Source: an uncultured Lachnospiraceae bacterium
GTDB lineage: Bacteria; Bacillota; Clostridia; Lachnospirales; Lachnospiraceae
Direction of reading: 5' to 3'
Assembly: GCA_910587295.1 (NCBI GenBank)
Contig: CAJULP010000104.1
Coordinates: 1-15,799 of the forward strand
Length of the DNA stretch: 15,799 nucleotides
Position numbers and translations under genes: made by a program. This document shows positions 5,146-12,545 of this stretch, piece by piece. Within the stretch, counting starts at the first letter, position 1. Each line of letters begins with the position of its first letter. The notes beneath the pieces are model-generated. The model was not told where the DNA came from and searched no databases. It worked only from the letters and a program-made list of their open reading frames with translations.

Positions 5146-6978
5146 TCATTTCGTTTCAGGATCAAGCCGGATCAAGGCGCACATCAGATAAAAAGGCAGC
5201 CCGAATACCAAAAAGTACACATAACGAAATTCCGTTGCCACCGGGGTGGCGATCAGCACGGTCAAAAGCAGGGCGGCGCTTGGAAGATAAAGGATGAGTT
5301 TTTCCGTTTCCTTCCGGACAAAGGCGTTTCCGATACAGAAAATGAAGACCCAGCAAACCACGCCCATGCTCCAGAGCGTGCCATAAAGGGGCACCATTCC
5401 TCCAAGCTTAATGGAGATTTCTTTCCCCTTCACCACAAGAGGGCCGCGGATTAAGGGCGTGTGGGATACTCCCAGCTTGGTTGCGCTTACCCCTTCGGCT
5501 TCCGCCACCAGATAAAAGGAGTCGGGATACCAATAGCCGTAGGTCTGATGGATATAAGCCTGCAGGTAATCGGAAGGATAAGCCAGCCCCAATTCCAGCC
5601 ATAGCTTGAAAAAGTCCTTTTTGTGGGCGGCAAGGTAGTCTTGATGGCCGGCCCGCACTAGTTCTTTGATGTTGTCGGCATAGTAAGGGTTATACAGGTC
5701 TTTGATATAGGTAAGGTCAACGACCTCTTCGACTAAGGCAAGCTGTTCTGCTGTCAAAGGACGATCATTGCAGATTACGGCGGCTACTTGCTGGGTGGGA
5801 ATGGCAAGGGATTCCACAAGGTCCGGACGGCTCACCTGAAAGGCTTTCATCACCGGGTATTTGACGAGCAGGGCAAAAATAAAGATGCCAAAAAGAGCAG
5901 GGAAAAATATTCTGGCCTGTTTCCGAAAATGAAACAGTAAAAACGGAAGACACAGGCAGAAAGCGTACCAGCCGTTAGAGCGGAACAGGCACAGCGTGAT
6001 CCCCGACAGGATAAAAACTATGATCTCCGGGAAGAAAATTTTTTTCATCAGCCGCAGCATGGAACAGCCAAAAAACATGACCCCTGCGGCAAAGAGGATG
6101 TCTTTCCACACCGTTACGGAAAATACCGCATGGTAAGGAACCAGGGCATAAAACAAGATGACGGGCAGGCAGACGGCAGGTTTTACCAGATACTGCTTTA
6201 AAGTGTTTATCAGATAAGCCACGGACAGGGCAAGCATACACATCTGAAAAAAGGTGTAAAAGGACATGCCGATCACCATATTTCCGGTAAGGCCATAGCC
6301 AATGTGATAAAAAAGCCCGATCAGCAGGGTATGCACCCAGGGATGATGGTTGCTGTAGGGGATGATACGGAGCACCTGCTCAAACTGGTTGATGCTGTCA
6401 GGCGTCATGATGCCGGGATATTGGTACAAGAAGTACGGGAGCCAGCACAAAAGGCACAGGATAAAAGCACACAACCCGGTGCGGCGGCGATAGAATCCCC
6501 GGATGCCGGTTAAGATTCCGGATAAGCTTTTTGACGGGCAGTTAGCGGGCGTGGGGGAAGGGCCTTCTTCCATAAAAAGTAGCTTGGAAAGGCGTCCTTT
6601 ATCCCCGGTATAGGAAAATAAAAGCAGCAGGAGATTATAAAAAAGTACCAAAAAGCCGGCAAGCACAGCCAGAATAATGCCGATGCGGTATAACGGACTG
6701 GTAAGGTTTTCTATATAAAAGTGGTAATCCACCGCCATGTAAAGGGCTGAAAAGAGAAGAGAAATGGCCATTGCCGTACCTTTGGTACGCCTTCCGGCAT
6801 CAAAACCGGAGGAAGTAAGACGGATATTAATATGCCGGAAAAAGAAAAAGCACAGCAGGAAAAACACGAGGGTGAGGATATTTCCCGGTTCCATGCGGCA
6901 TGCCTTCATCAGCGCCCATACGGCAAAAAAACTCTGGATGGATTTGATCATAATATTTTTCATATTCTGGATATTCAT
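5146..6978 (-). CDS. DUF6020-type polytopic membrane protein, GT-C-like
   Basis: The 610-residue protein has about a dozen hydrophobic spans and no signal peptide cleavage site. The segment YPGIMTPDSINQ followed by NHHPWVHTLL resembles DUF6020 proteins of Firmicutes. Its PG-x-x-T-x-DS-x-x-Q pattern recalls the first extracellular loop of GT-C glycosyltransferases, where an acidic residue is catalytic. A large hydrophilic loop in the C-terminal third carries SFYLVAEAEG and would face outside. A role in cell-envelope glycan or lipid-linked sugar transfer is inference. Start: ATG at 6978 with AGGAG 7 bases upstream; the frame opens 14 codons further up but without a ribosome site. It is divergent from the plus-strand glycosyltransferase gene. 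Confidence 0.75.
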   Translation of the reverse strand: MNIQNMKNIMIKSIQSFFAVWALMKACRMEPGNILTLVFFLLCFFFFRHINIRLTSSGFDAGRRTKGTAMAISLLFSALYMAVDYHFYIENLTSPLYRIGIILAVLAGFLVLFYNLLLLLFSYTGDKGRLSKLLFMEEGPSPTPANCPSKSLSGILTGIRGFYRRRTGLCAFILCLLCWLPYFLYQYPGIMTPDSINQFEQVLRIIPYSNHHPWVHTLLIGLFYHIGYGLTGNMVIGMSFYTFFQMCMLALSVAYLINTLKQYLVKPAVCLPVILFYALVPYHAVFSVTVWKDILFAAGVMFFGCSMLRLMKKIFFPEIIVFILSGITLCLFRSNGWYAFCLCLPFLLFHFRKQARIFFPALFGIFIFALLVKYPVMKAFQVSRPDLVESLAIPTQQVAAVICNDRPLTAEQLALVEEVVDLTYIKDLYNPYYADNIKELVRAGHQDYLAAHKKDFFKLWLELGLAYPSDYLQAYIHQTYGYWYPDSFYLVAEAEGVSATKLGVSHTPLIRGPLVVKGKEISIKLGGMVPLYGTLWSMGVVCWVFIFCIGNAFVRKETEKLILYLPSAALLLTVLIATPVATEFRYVYFLVFGLPFYLMCALIRLDPETK

Positions 6979-7020
6979 GCTTATACTCCTGTGATATAAT
7001 GTCCACGTAAGCAATGACAA

Positions 7021-7118
7021 TTACGGATAAGTTTAATATAGTTTAAAGCGGCACCATTGTCAATTAGTATCAGGATAACAGCGACAAGTAAAAGCTGCGG
7101 CGGCAGGGGGAAAAGAGT
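7021..7118. other. Divergent promoter region, no clear elements
   Basis: This 98-base gap separates two divergent genes and must hold both promoters. TTGTCA occurs on both strands near its ends, but no well-spaced -10 partner is convincing. GTTTAA appears twice in a short AT-rich stretch (about 7031-7046). Confidence 0.3.
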
Positions 7119-8144
7119 ATGGCAACGATCAGCCTTTGTATGATTGTAAAAAATGAAGAAGCGGTATTGGCAAGATGCCTTGACAGTATTTGCGGTCTGA
7201 TGGATGAAATGATCATCGTGGATACCGGCTCTACGGACAGGACCAGGGAGATTGCAAAAAAATATACGAAAAAGGTATACGGCTTTGCCTGGGTAAATGA
7301 TTTTTCGGCTGCCCGCAACTTTGCTTTTTCCAAGGCATCCTGTGAGTATATTTATTCCGCCGATGCGGATGAGGTGTTAGATGAGGAAAACAGGGAAAAG
7401 TTCCGGTATCTGAAAGAGAACCTGATGCCGGAGGTGGAAATTGTCCAGATGTATTATGGCAACCAGCTTTCCCACAGGTCGGTATATAATTATGACAGGG
7501 AGCTAAGGCCCAAGCTGTTTAAGCGGCAGAGAAGTTTTCAATGGATCGACCCGATCCATGAGACGGTGCGGCTTCTTCCGGTGGTATTTGACAGTGATAT
7601 CGAGATTACCCATATGCCTCAGGGAAGCCATGCCGGGCGGGACCTTGCCATTTTTGAGGATATGGTGAAAAGGGGAGAGAGCTTTTCGAAACGGCTTTTT
7701 ACCATGTATGCAAAGGAACTTCTGATCGCCGGGGATAGGGATAGGCTTGCCAGTGCGGAAGATTTTTTTACGCAGGCGGCGGACGGCGGCCAGACAGCGC
7801 CGGAGCAGATGAAGGAAGCCCTTTGCGTGGTGGTCCGGGCGGCAAGACTTCGGGGGGATGGTTTAAAAATGTACCGGTATGCCATGAAAGGCGTGACAGA
7901 CGAAGGAATCAGTGAAGTATGCTGGGAGCTGGGTGAATATTATTTTATGCGGAAGGACTATGTGGAAGCGTCTATCTGGTACTATAATGCAGCCTATGAG
8001 ACATCCAGTATTTTAAATATCCATACCGGCGGCGACCTTCCACTTATGCGCCTTTCTGAATGTTATGAGGCTTTAGGGGAAAAAGAGCAGGCAAAGGAGT
8101 ACCGGAGTCTTGCGAAGAGCTGGACTGCTGAAAATAATGCGTAA
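7119..8144 (+). CDS. Family 2 glycosyltransferase with C-terminal helical (TPR-like) region
   Basis: The 341-residue protein starts with the GT2 fold: ISLCMIVKNEE (4-14), VDTGSTDRT (34-42) for nucleotide-sugar binding, and the metal-binding DxD in SADADE (D82, D84). The set resembles the SunS / beta-1,4-glucosyltransferase-like subgroup. The second half, from about residue 190, is helical and contains TPR-like stretches (EVCWELGEYYFMRKDYVEASIWYYNAAYE, then LSECYEALGEKEQAKEYR). Proteins of this layout often glycosylate peptides or act on envelope sugars; the acceptor here is unknown. The ATG follows AGGGGGAAAAG. It lies 14 bases upstream of proB and may be cotranscribed with it. Confidence 0.85.
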   Translation: MATISLCMIVKNEEAVLARCLDSICGLMDEMIIVDTGSTDRTREIAKKYTKKVYGFAWVNDFSAARNFAFSKASCEYIYSADADEVLDEENREKFRYLKENLMPEVEIVQMYYGNQLSHRSVYNYDRELRPKLFKRQRSFQWIDPIHETVRLLPVVFDSDIEITHMPQGSHAGRDLAIFEDMVKRGESFSKRLFTMYAKELLIAGDRDRLASAEDFFTQAADGGQTAPEQMKEALCVVVRAARLRGDGLKMYRYAMKGVTDEGISEVCWELGEYYFMRKDYVEASIWYYNAAYETSSILNIHTGGDLPLMRLSECYEALGEKEQAKEYRSLAKSWTAENNA

Positions 8145-8158
8145 GGAGAGAGAAAACT

Positions 8159-8965
8159 GTGGACAGAAATTTTTTAAAAGATAAAAAGAGGGTCGTGATC
8201 AAGATAGGAACGTCAACGATCACTCATATGAATACCGGGAATTTAAACCTTGGCAAATTAGAGCAGTTTGTCAGGGTGCTTACTGACATTCGGAATCAGG
8301 ACAAGGAAGTGGTGATCGTCTCTTCCGGCGCCATCGGGGCGGGGAGAAAGGCATTGGGGATCAAGGAACGCCCCCAGACGTTATCCTTAAAACAGGCCTG
8401 TGCGGCAGTAGGCCAGGCAAGGTTGATGATGATCTACCAGAAACTGTTTGCGGAGTATAATCAGACCATTGCCCAGATTTTGATCACCAAAAGGATTTTG
8501 CTCAATGAGATCAGTCTTTTCAATGCGGAAAATACCTTTCAGGAGCTGCTTGCCATGGGGGTGATCCCGATTGTAAATGAAAACGACCCCATATCCACAG
8601 ACCAGATACAAGAAGAAAATTTCGGGGATAACGATACTCTTTCGGCCAATGTGGCGGAGCTGGTAAAAGCAGATCTGCTGATTTTGCTGTCGGATATTGA
8701 CGGACTGTATTCCGACGACCCAAGAAATAATGAGAAGGCGAAATTTATTCGTTTCGTGGATCACATTGACGAAAAGCTGGAAGCGATGGCAAAGGGAGCG
8801 GACACGGCCTTTGGCACAGGCGGCATGGCTACCAAGATCGCAGCGGCCAGGATTGCAAATGATGCCGGTGTGGATATGGTCATTGCCAATGGGGATGACG
8901 TGGGGAATATCAACAGGATCCTTGCAGGGGAAGAAGTGGGAACGCTTTTTAAGGCGCAGATTTGA
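8159..8965 (+). CDS. proB: Glutamate 5-kinase, single-domain form
   Basis: This enzyme phosphorylates L-glutamate with ATP to gamma-glutamyl phosphate, the first step of proline synthesis in the cytosol. The 268-residue protein has the amino-acid kinase fold: VVIKIGTST (12-20), VSSGAIGAG (54-62), IVNENDP (138-144), FGDNDTLSANVA (155-166), LLSDIDGLY (176-184) and GTGGMATKI (219-227). It stops after the kinase domain, so the C-terminal PUA domain of E. coli ProB is absent, as in many Firmicutes. The start is GTG at 8159 with AAGGAGAGAG upstream. The usual partner proA is not next to it; a response regulator gene follows after 15 bases. Identification is secure, and only the neighbourhood is unusual. 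Confidence 0.94.
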   Translation: MDRNFLKDKKRVVIKIGTSTITHMNTGNLNLGKLEQFVRVLTDIRNQDKEVVIVSSGAIGAGRKALGIKERPQTLSLKQACAAVGQARLMMIYQKLFAEYNQTIAQILITKRILLNEISLFNAENTFQELLAMGVIPIVNENDPISTDQIQEENFGDNDTLSANVAELVKADLLILLSDIDGLYSDDPRNNEKAKFIRFVDHIDEKLEAMAKGADTAFGTGGMATKIAAARIANDAGVDMVIANGDDVGNINRILAGEEVGTLFKAQI

Positions 8966-8980
8966 CGGAGGCAGGCAGAT

Positions 8981-9640
8981 TTGAGACAAATATTGGTCAT
9001 TGACGATGATATTCATATCGGGAATATGCTGGAAGAGACTTTGATGAAAGAAGGGTACGGGGTTTTACGGGCTTATTCGGGAACGGAAGCGCTTTTGCTT
9101 TTGGAAAAGACGAAACCGGATCTGATCTTGCTTAACCTGATGCTCCCGGGGCTTAAGGGGGAGGAAGTACTTAAGGGGATCAGGGGGATCCCGGTGATCG
9201 TGGTCAGCGCAAAGACTCAAATCGACAATAAAGTGGCCCTTCTTCTTGGCGGCGCTGTGGATTATGTCACCAAGCCTTTTGAAATGAAAGAGCTTCTTGC
9301 CAGGATTGCCGTGCAGTTTCGGAAGAGGGAAGCGGGGGAAGGAGACGGAACGCTTGTTTATGATGAGATCACGCTGGATCTTGGTTCCCATCTGGTGAGG
9401 GTTGGCGGGCAGGACGTGAAGCTTACCAGGACGGAGTACGGGATTCTAAAGCTGTTGCTGCAAAACCCGGCTCAGGTAATGACCAAATCCCTTCTGCTTG
9501 ACCGGATCAGCGAAGAAACCCCGGACTGTACGGAAAGCTCCCTGAAAATGCATGTGAGCAACCTGCGCAAAAAACTTCGTGAGGTAAATCATAAGGACTA
9601 TATCGAAGCGGTCTGGGGAATTGGATTTCAATTAAAATAA
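8981..9640 (+). CDS. OmpR/PhoB-type response regulator with Asn at the phosphoacceptor site
   Basis: The 219-residue protein has a receiver domain (1-115) and a winged-helix DNA-binding domain (about 125-219, with LTRTEYGILKLL and SSLKMHVSNLRKKL). The receiver keeps the acidic pair in IDDD (8-10), Ser76 and Lys98 (in TKPF). At the phosphorylation site it reads LILLNLMLPG, so Asn52 (AAC) replaces the expected Asp. The start is TTG at 8981, with GGAGG ending 9 bases before it; no nearer ATG fits. It probably controls the ABC transporter genes that follow through CTTTA repeats, together with the histidine kinase at the end of the cluster. Whether it is phosphorylation-independent is inference. 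Confidence 0.9.
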   Translation: MRQILVIDDDIHIGNMLEETLMKEGYGVLRAYSGTEALLLLEKTKPDLILLNLMLPGLKGEEVLKGIRGIPVIVVSAKTQIDNKVALLLGGAVDYVTKPFEMKELLARIAVQFRKREAGEGDGTLVYDEITLDLGSHLVRVGGQDVKLTRTEYGILKLLLQNPAQVMTKSLLLDRISEETPDCTESSLKMHVSNLRKKLREVNHKDYIEAVWGIGFQLK

Positions 9641-9641
9641 A

Positions 9642-9699
9642 TCTTTACCATATCTTTACGCTTTTCTTTACCGCTTCCTTTATCATTGCCGGATAAAAT
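9642..9699 (+). promoter_or_regulatory. CTTTA direct repeats and activator-type promoter of the ABC/kinase genes
   Basis: CTTTA begins at 9643, 9654, 9666 and 9678, steps of 11, 12 and 12 bp; the first three copies are the longer TCTTTAC. Direct repeats about one helical turn apart are the usual binding pattern of OmpR-type regulators. A -10 box TAAAAT (9694-9699) has a poor -35 (CCGCTT, 9671-9676) covered by the last repeats, as expected of a promoter that needs an activator. Confidence 0.6.
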
Positions 9700-9750
9700 A
9701 AGGGGCATAAGGGGTCATACAGGATTCCTGTGTAAAGGAGGATGATCAAG

Positions 9751-10665
9751 ATGGACTATGTTCTAAGGACGGATGCCTTGTGTAAAAGCTACAGGCATTT
9801 CAAAGTGCTAAATGGATTGTCTATGAATATCCCCAAAGGGGCTATTTATGGATTTATAGGGAAAAACGGTGCAGGGAAGACTACGCTGATCCGGCTGGTG
9901 TGCGGATTGCAAACCCCTGATTCCGGCAGCTATACGCTTTACGGAAGGAAACACACGGACAGGGAGATCGTCAAATCCAGAAGGCGGATGGGGGCGGTGG
10001 TGGAGACGCCTTCCGTTTATCAGGATATGACGGCGGAAGATAATTTGAAGCAGCAGTACCGTATTTTAGGGCTGCCTTCTTTTGACGGGCTGGATGAGAT
10101 TTTAGATCTGGTACGCTTGTCCGATACGGGGAAAAAGAAAGCAAAGGATTTTTCGCTGGGGATGCGCCAAAGGCTGGGGATTGCCATTTCTCTTGTTGGG
10201 GATCCTGACTTTCTTGTGTTAGATGAGCCTGTCAATGGCCTGGATCCTCAGGGGATTGTGGAGATGCGGGAACTGATCCTTAAGCTGAATCGGGAAAAAC
10301 AGATCACTTTTTTGATTTCCAGCCATATTCTCGATGAACTGTCCAAGCTGGCCACCCATTACGGATTTATCGATAAGGGAACGCTTTTAAAGGAATTTAG
10401 TGCGAAAGAACTTGAGGCGGCCTGCCGGAAGTGTGTCCGTATGGAAGTAAGCAGCGTAGGGGCCCTTGCCTGTGTGCTGGATGGTATGGGTGTAGAGTAT
10501 CGGATTCTTTCTGAAAACAGTGCGGATATCCATGCAAAAGTCAATATGTCGGAGCTGGTTTTGGCCCTTGACCGGGCAGGCTGCAGCGTGATTTCGGCAA
10601 ATGAAAGGAATGAAAGTCTGGAAAGCTATTATATCAGTTTGGTGGGAGGTGGTCAGGATGCGTAA
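9751..10665 (+). CDS. ABC transporter ATP-binding protein, BcrA/antimicrobial-resistance type
   Basis: The 304-residue ATPase has Walker A GKNGAGKTT (37-45), signature FSLGMRQRLG (134-143), Walker B FLVLDEP (154-160) with NGLDP, and the H-loop in SSHILDEL. The VVETPSVYQDMTAEDNL segment resembles the group of bacitracin/lantibiotic self-protection ATPases that work with ABC-2 permeases. A C-terminal domain of about 90 residues is usual for them. The ATG at 9751 is chosen because AAAGGAGG ends 9 bases upstream; an in-frame ATG at 9742 touches the ribosome site. It overlaps the permease by 8 bases. The pair would expel or counter a peptide or drug; the actual substrate is unknown. Confidence 0.9.
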   Translation: MDYVLRTDALCKSYRHFKVLNGLSMNIPKGAIYGFIGKNGAGKTTLIRLVCGLQTPDSGSYTLYGRKHTDREIVKSRRRMGAVVETPSVYQDMTAEDNLKQQYRILGLPSFDGLDEILDLVRLSDTGKKKAKDFSLGMRQRLGIAISLVGDPDFLVLDEPVNGLDPQGIVEMRELILKLNREKQITFLISSHILDELSKLATHYGFIDKGTLLKEFSAKELEAACRKCVRMEVSSVGALACVLDGMGVEYRILSENSADIHAKVNMSELVLALDRAGCSVISANERNESLESYYISLVGGGQDA

Positions 10666-11485
10666 ATTACTGTCAGCGGATCTGTATCGTTTAAAACGTG
10701 ACAAGGTCTTTTGGATATGCTTCCTGGGAATGCTGCTTTATACTGTGCTGGGGATGCTGGGCAATTGTGGGCAGGCGCTGCGGGATACTGCTTCCTTTAC
10801 GTATACGCTGGATATGTTCTATTTTATTTATAACCTTCCCATCGGACTTTTGATTGCGGTGTTTGTCAGTATGTTCCTCGGTGCCGAATACGGTGACGGA
10901 ACCATCCGCAATAAACTGATAGTAGGCCATACCCGCCGGGATATTTATCTTGCCAACCTTGTTACAAATATGGTTGGGGGAAGCCTGCTGCTTTTGGCGG
11001 GACTTATAGGCGGGCTTTGCGGTATCCCTTTCATGGGAACGTGGAAAATGGGAAGGATGGCGTTGGTTTTTATACTGGCCAGTGCCATGTGCGTGGCGGC
11101 ATACGCGGCGGTTTTTACGCTGGTCGGCATGCTCTGCTCCAATAAGGCGGTGGCGGCGGTTTTGTCAATTCTGCTATTTCTGGGATTGATGATGATTGCG
11201 GTCACACTTTATTACAGTCTTGCAGAACCGGAAGTGGTAAATGGACTGATCATCACTGCGGAAGGGATGCAGATGGGAGACCCGTCTCCCAATCCCAGAT
11301 ATCTGACGGGGTTAAAAAGAGAAATTTATCAGTTTGCCCTGGATGTTCTCCCTACGGGCCAGTGTATCCAGATGGAGGAATTGACGGCAGTCCATCCGGT
11401 CCGGATGATGGTATCTTCTCTGGTGATTGCGGTTGGAACTACCGTCTGCGGAATTTGGGCTTTTGGAAAGAAAGACTTAAAGTAA
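10658..11485 (+). CDS. ABC-2 type transporter permease
   Basis: The 275-residue membrane protein shows about six spans: after KRDKVFW near 18-36, then near 58-78, 105-125, 138-160, 165-186 and 250-268. This layout is typical of ABC-2 permeases paired with BcrA-like ATPases. The short N-terminal SADLYRLKRDK and the GAEYGDGTIRNKLIVGHTRRD loop are characteristic of this Clostridia group. Start ATG at 10658, with GGGAGGTGG upstream inside the ATPase gene. The longer frame upstream would be translated from ATPase coding DNA and is not used. It is followed after 12 bases by the kinase gene. Confidence 0.87.
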   Translation: MRKLLSADLYRLKRDKVFWICFLGMLLYTVLGMLGNCGQALRDTASFTYTLDMFYFIYNLPIGLLIAVFVSMFLGAEYGDGTIRNKLIVGHTRRDIYLANLVTNMVGGSLLLLAGLIGGLCGIPFMGTWKMGRMALVFILASAMCVAAYAAVFTLVGMLCSNKAVAAVLSILLFLGLMMIAVTLYYSLAEPEVVNGLIITAEGMQMGDPSPNPRYLTGLKREIYQFALDVLPTGQCIQMEELTAVHPVRMMVSSLVIAVGTTVCGIWAFGKKDLK

Positions 11486-11497
11486 AGGAGTTTTTGG

Positions 11498-12385
11498 ATG
11501 GAAGGTTGGCTGTGGGCATTGTCCGGTATTTTGGCGGTTATGGTTGTTTTGCTTTGTGTAAAAATCCACTGGATGCACAAGGCAGCAGATGAGATCAGGG
11601 AAGCCTTTGCAGAAAGGCTCACCACGGATACGAATACGTTGATCAGTATTTCAAGTAATGACAGGTTTTTGAAACAACTGGCAGATGGATTGAATATTGA
11701 GCTCCGCCAGCTTCGCAGCCAGCGCCGCCGCTTTTGGCAGGGTGACCGGGAGCTGAAAGAAGCCATCACCAATATTTCCCATGATTTAAGGACGCCGCTG
11801 ACGGCAATTTTGGGGTATTTGGATCTGCTCTCCGGGGAAGAGACATCCCCGGATGCCAAAAGGTATCTTTCCATCATGAAAAACCGGGCGGACATGCTAA
11901 AGCAGCTTACGGAAGAGCTTTTTGATTATTCTATGGTCACATCCCATGAGGGGATGAATAAGGAAGAGGTGGTGGTGAACCGGGTTTTGGAAGAGAGTAT
12001 TGCCGCCTTTTATACACAGTTATGTGAAAAGAAGATCACGCCTTCCATTTTTTTGCCGGAAGAAAAGGTGGTGCGCTGCCTTGACCGGGCGGCGCTTTCA
12101 CGGGTATTTGCCAATCTGCTGCATAATGCGGTGAAGTACAGTAAAGGGGATCTGGAGATCCGGCTGTTGGAAGATGGGAAGGTTATATTTTTCAATGACG
12201 CCCCTGAGTTAGATGCGGTGCAGGTGGGAAGATTATTTGACCGGTTTTATACGGTGGAGGCAGCAGACCATGGAACCGGCCTGGGCCTGTCCATTACCCG
12301 GACGCTGGTGGAGCGGATGGGAGGGAAGATTGATGCTAGGTACGAAAAGGGGAGGCTTAAGATAGAGATCTGGCTGGGGAAGTGA
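11498..12385 (+). CDS. Sensor histidine kinase, one transmembrane segment
   Basis: The 295-residue kinase has a single N-terminal membrane span (about 4-22) and no extracellular domain. A short linker leads to the H-box ISHDLRTPLTAI (93-104; His95), then the N-box LLHNAVKYSKG, the F-box RLFDRFYTV and the G2 box GTGLGLSI. The usual DxGxG G1 box is replaced by FFNDAPELDA, which I believe is common in this Lachnospiraceae kinase group. With no sensor domain, it may read ligand through the transporter, as in BceS-like systems. AAAGGAG precedes the ATG by 8 bases. It is the last gene of the response-regulator/ABC cluster; the cognate regulator gene at the front lacks the canonical acceptor Asp. 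Confidence 0.9.
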   Translation: MEGWLWALSGILAVMVVLLCVKIHWMHKAADEIREAFAERLTTDTNTLISISSNDRFLKQLADGLNIELRQLRSQRRRFWQGDRELKEAITNISHDLRTPLTAILGYLDLLSGEETSPDAKRYLSIMKNRADMLKQLTEELFDYSMVTSHEGMNKEEVVVNRVLEESIAAFYTQLCEKKITPSIFLPEEKVVRCLDRAALSRVFANLLHNAVKYSKGDLEIRLLEDGKVIFFNDAPELDAVQVGRLFDRFYTVEAADHGTGLGLSITRTLVERMGGKIDARYEKGRLKIEIWLGK

Positions 12386-12410
12386 AGGGGGTTCTGAAAA
12401 TAGTAGTTAG

Positions 12411-12490
12411 ATTAATTTAGTCACCGTCAACTTCAATTTAGTCATTTTGCTGAAAAAGACTAAATTGAAGTTGACGGTGACTAAATTAAT
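12411..12490. repeat. Perfect 33-bp inverted repeat with phased TTTAGTC half-sites
   Basis: Arms 12411-12443 and 12458-12490 are perfectly complementary, with a 14-base loop that adds four further TTTT/AAAA pairs after an A-A mismatch. TTTAGTC occurs at 12416 and 12437 and its complement GACTAAA at 12458 and 12479, all starts 21 bp apart. It lies between the kinase stop codon and the fic promoter. It could be a regulator-binding array, a bidirectional transcription block, or a small mobile element. There is no T tract after the right arm on the plus strand. Confidence 0.85.
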
Positions 12491-12518
12491 TGATACAATT
12501 ATATTAAATTATGATAAA
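12490..12518 (+). promoter_or_regulatory. Candidate promoter of the fic-hsdM-hsdS operon
   Basis: The -35 TTGATA (12490-12495) and -10 GATAAA (12513-12518) are 17 bp apart. The last base of the inverted repeat is the first base of the -35 box, so anything bound to or folded from the repeat would touch RNA polymerase. Confidence 0.45.
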
Positions 12519-12545
12519 TAAAGGATAAAGCAAAGAGAGTTTAAA

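Noticed and set aside
8387..9016. 209-codon minus-strand frame over proB
   Set aside because: It lies entirely antisense to proB and the regulator start, with no recognisable domain; proB is unambiguous.
11329..11895. 188-codon minus-strand frame over the permease/kinase junction
   Set aside because: It is a shadow of two clear plus-strand genes, with no domain.
12411..12490. Simple intrinsic terminator of the kinase operon
   Set aside because: The stem is far longer than usual, AT-rich at its base, and no T tract follows it on the plus strand. A role in blocking read-through remains possible.
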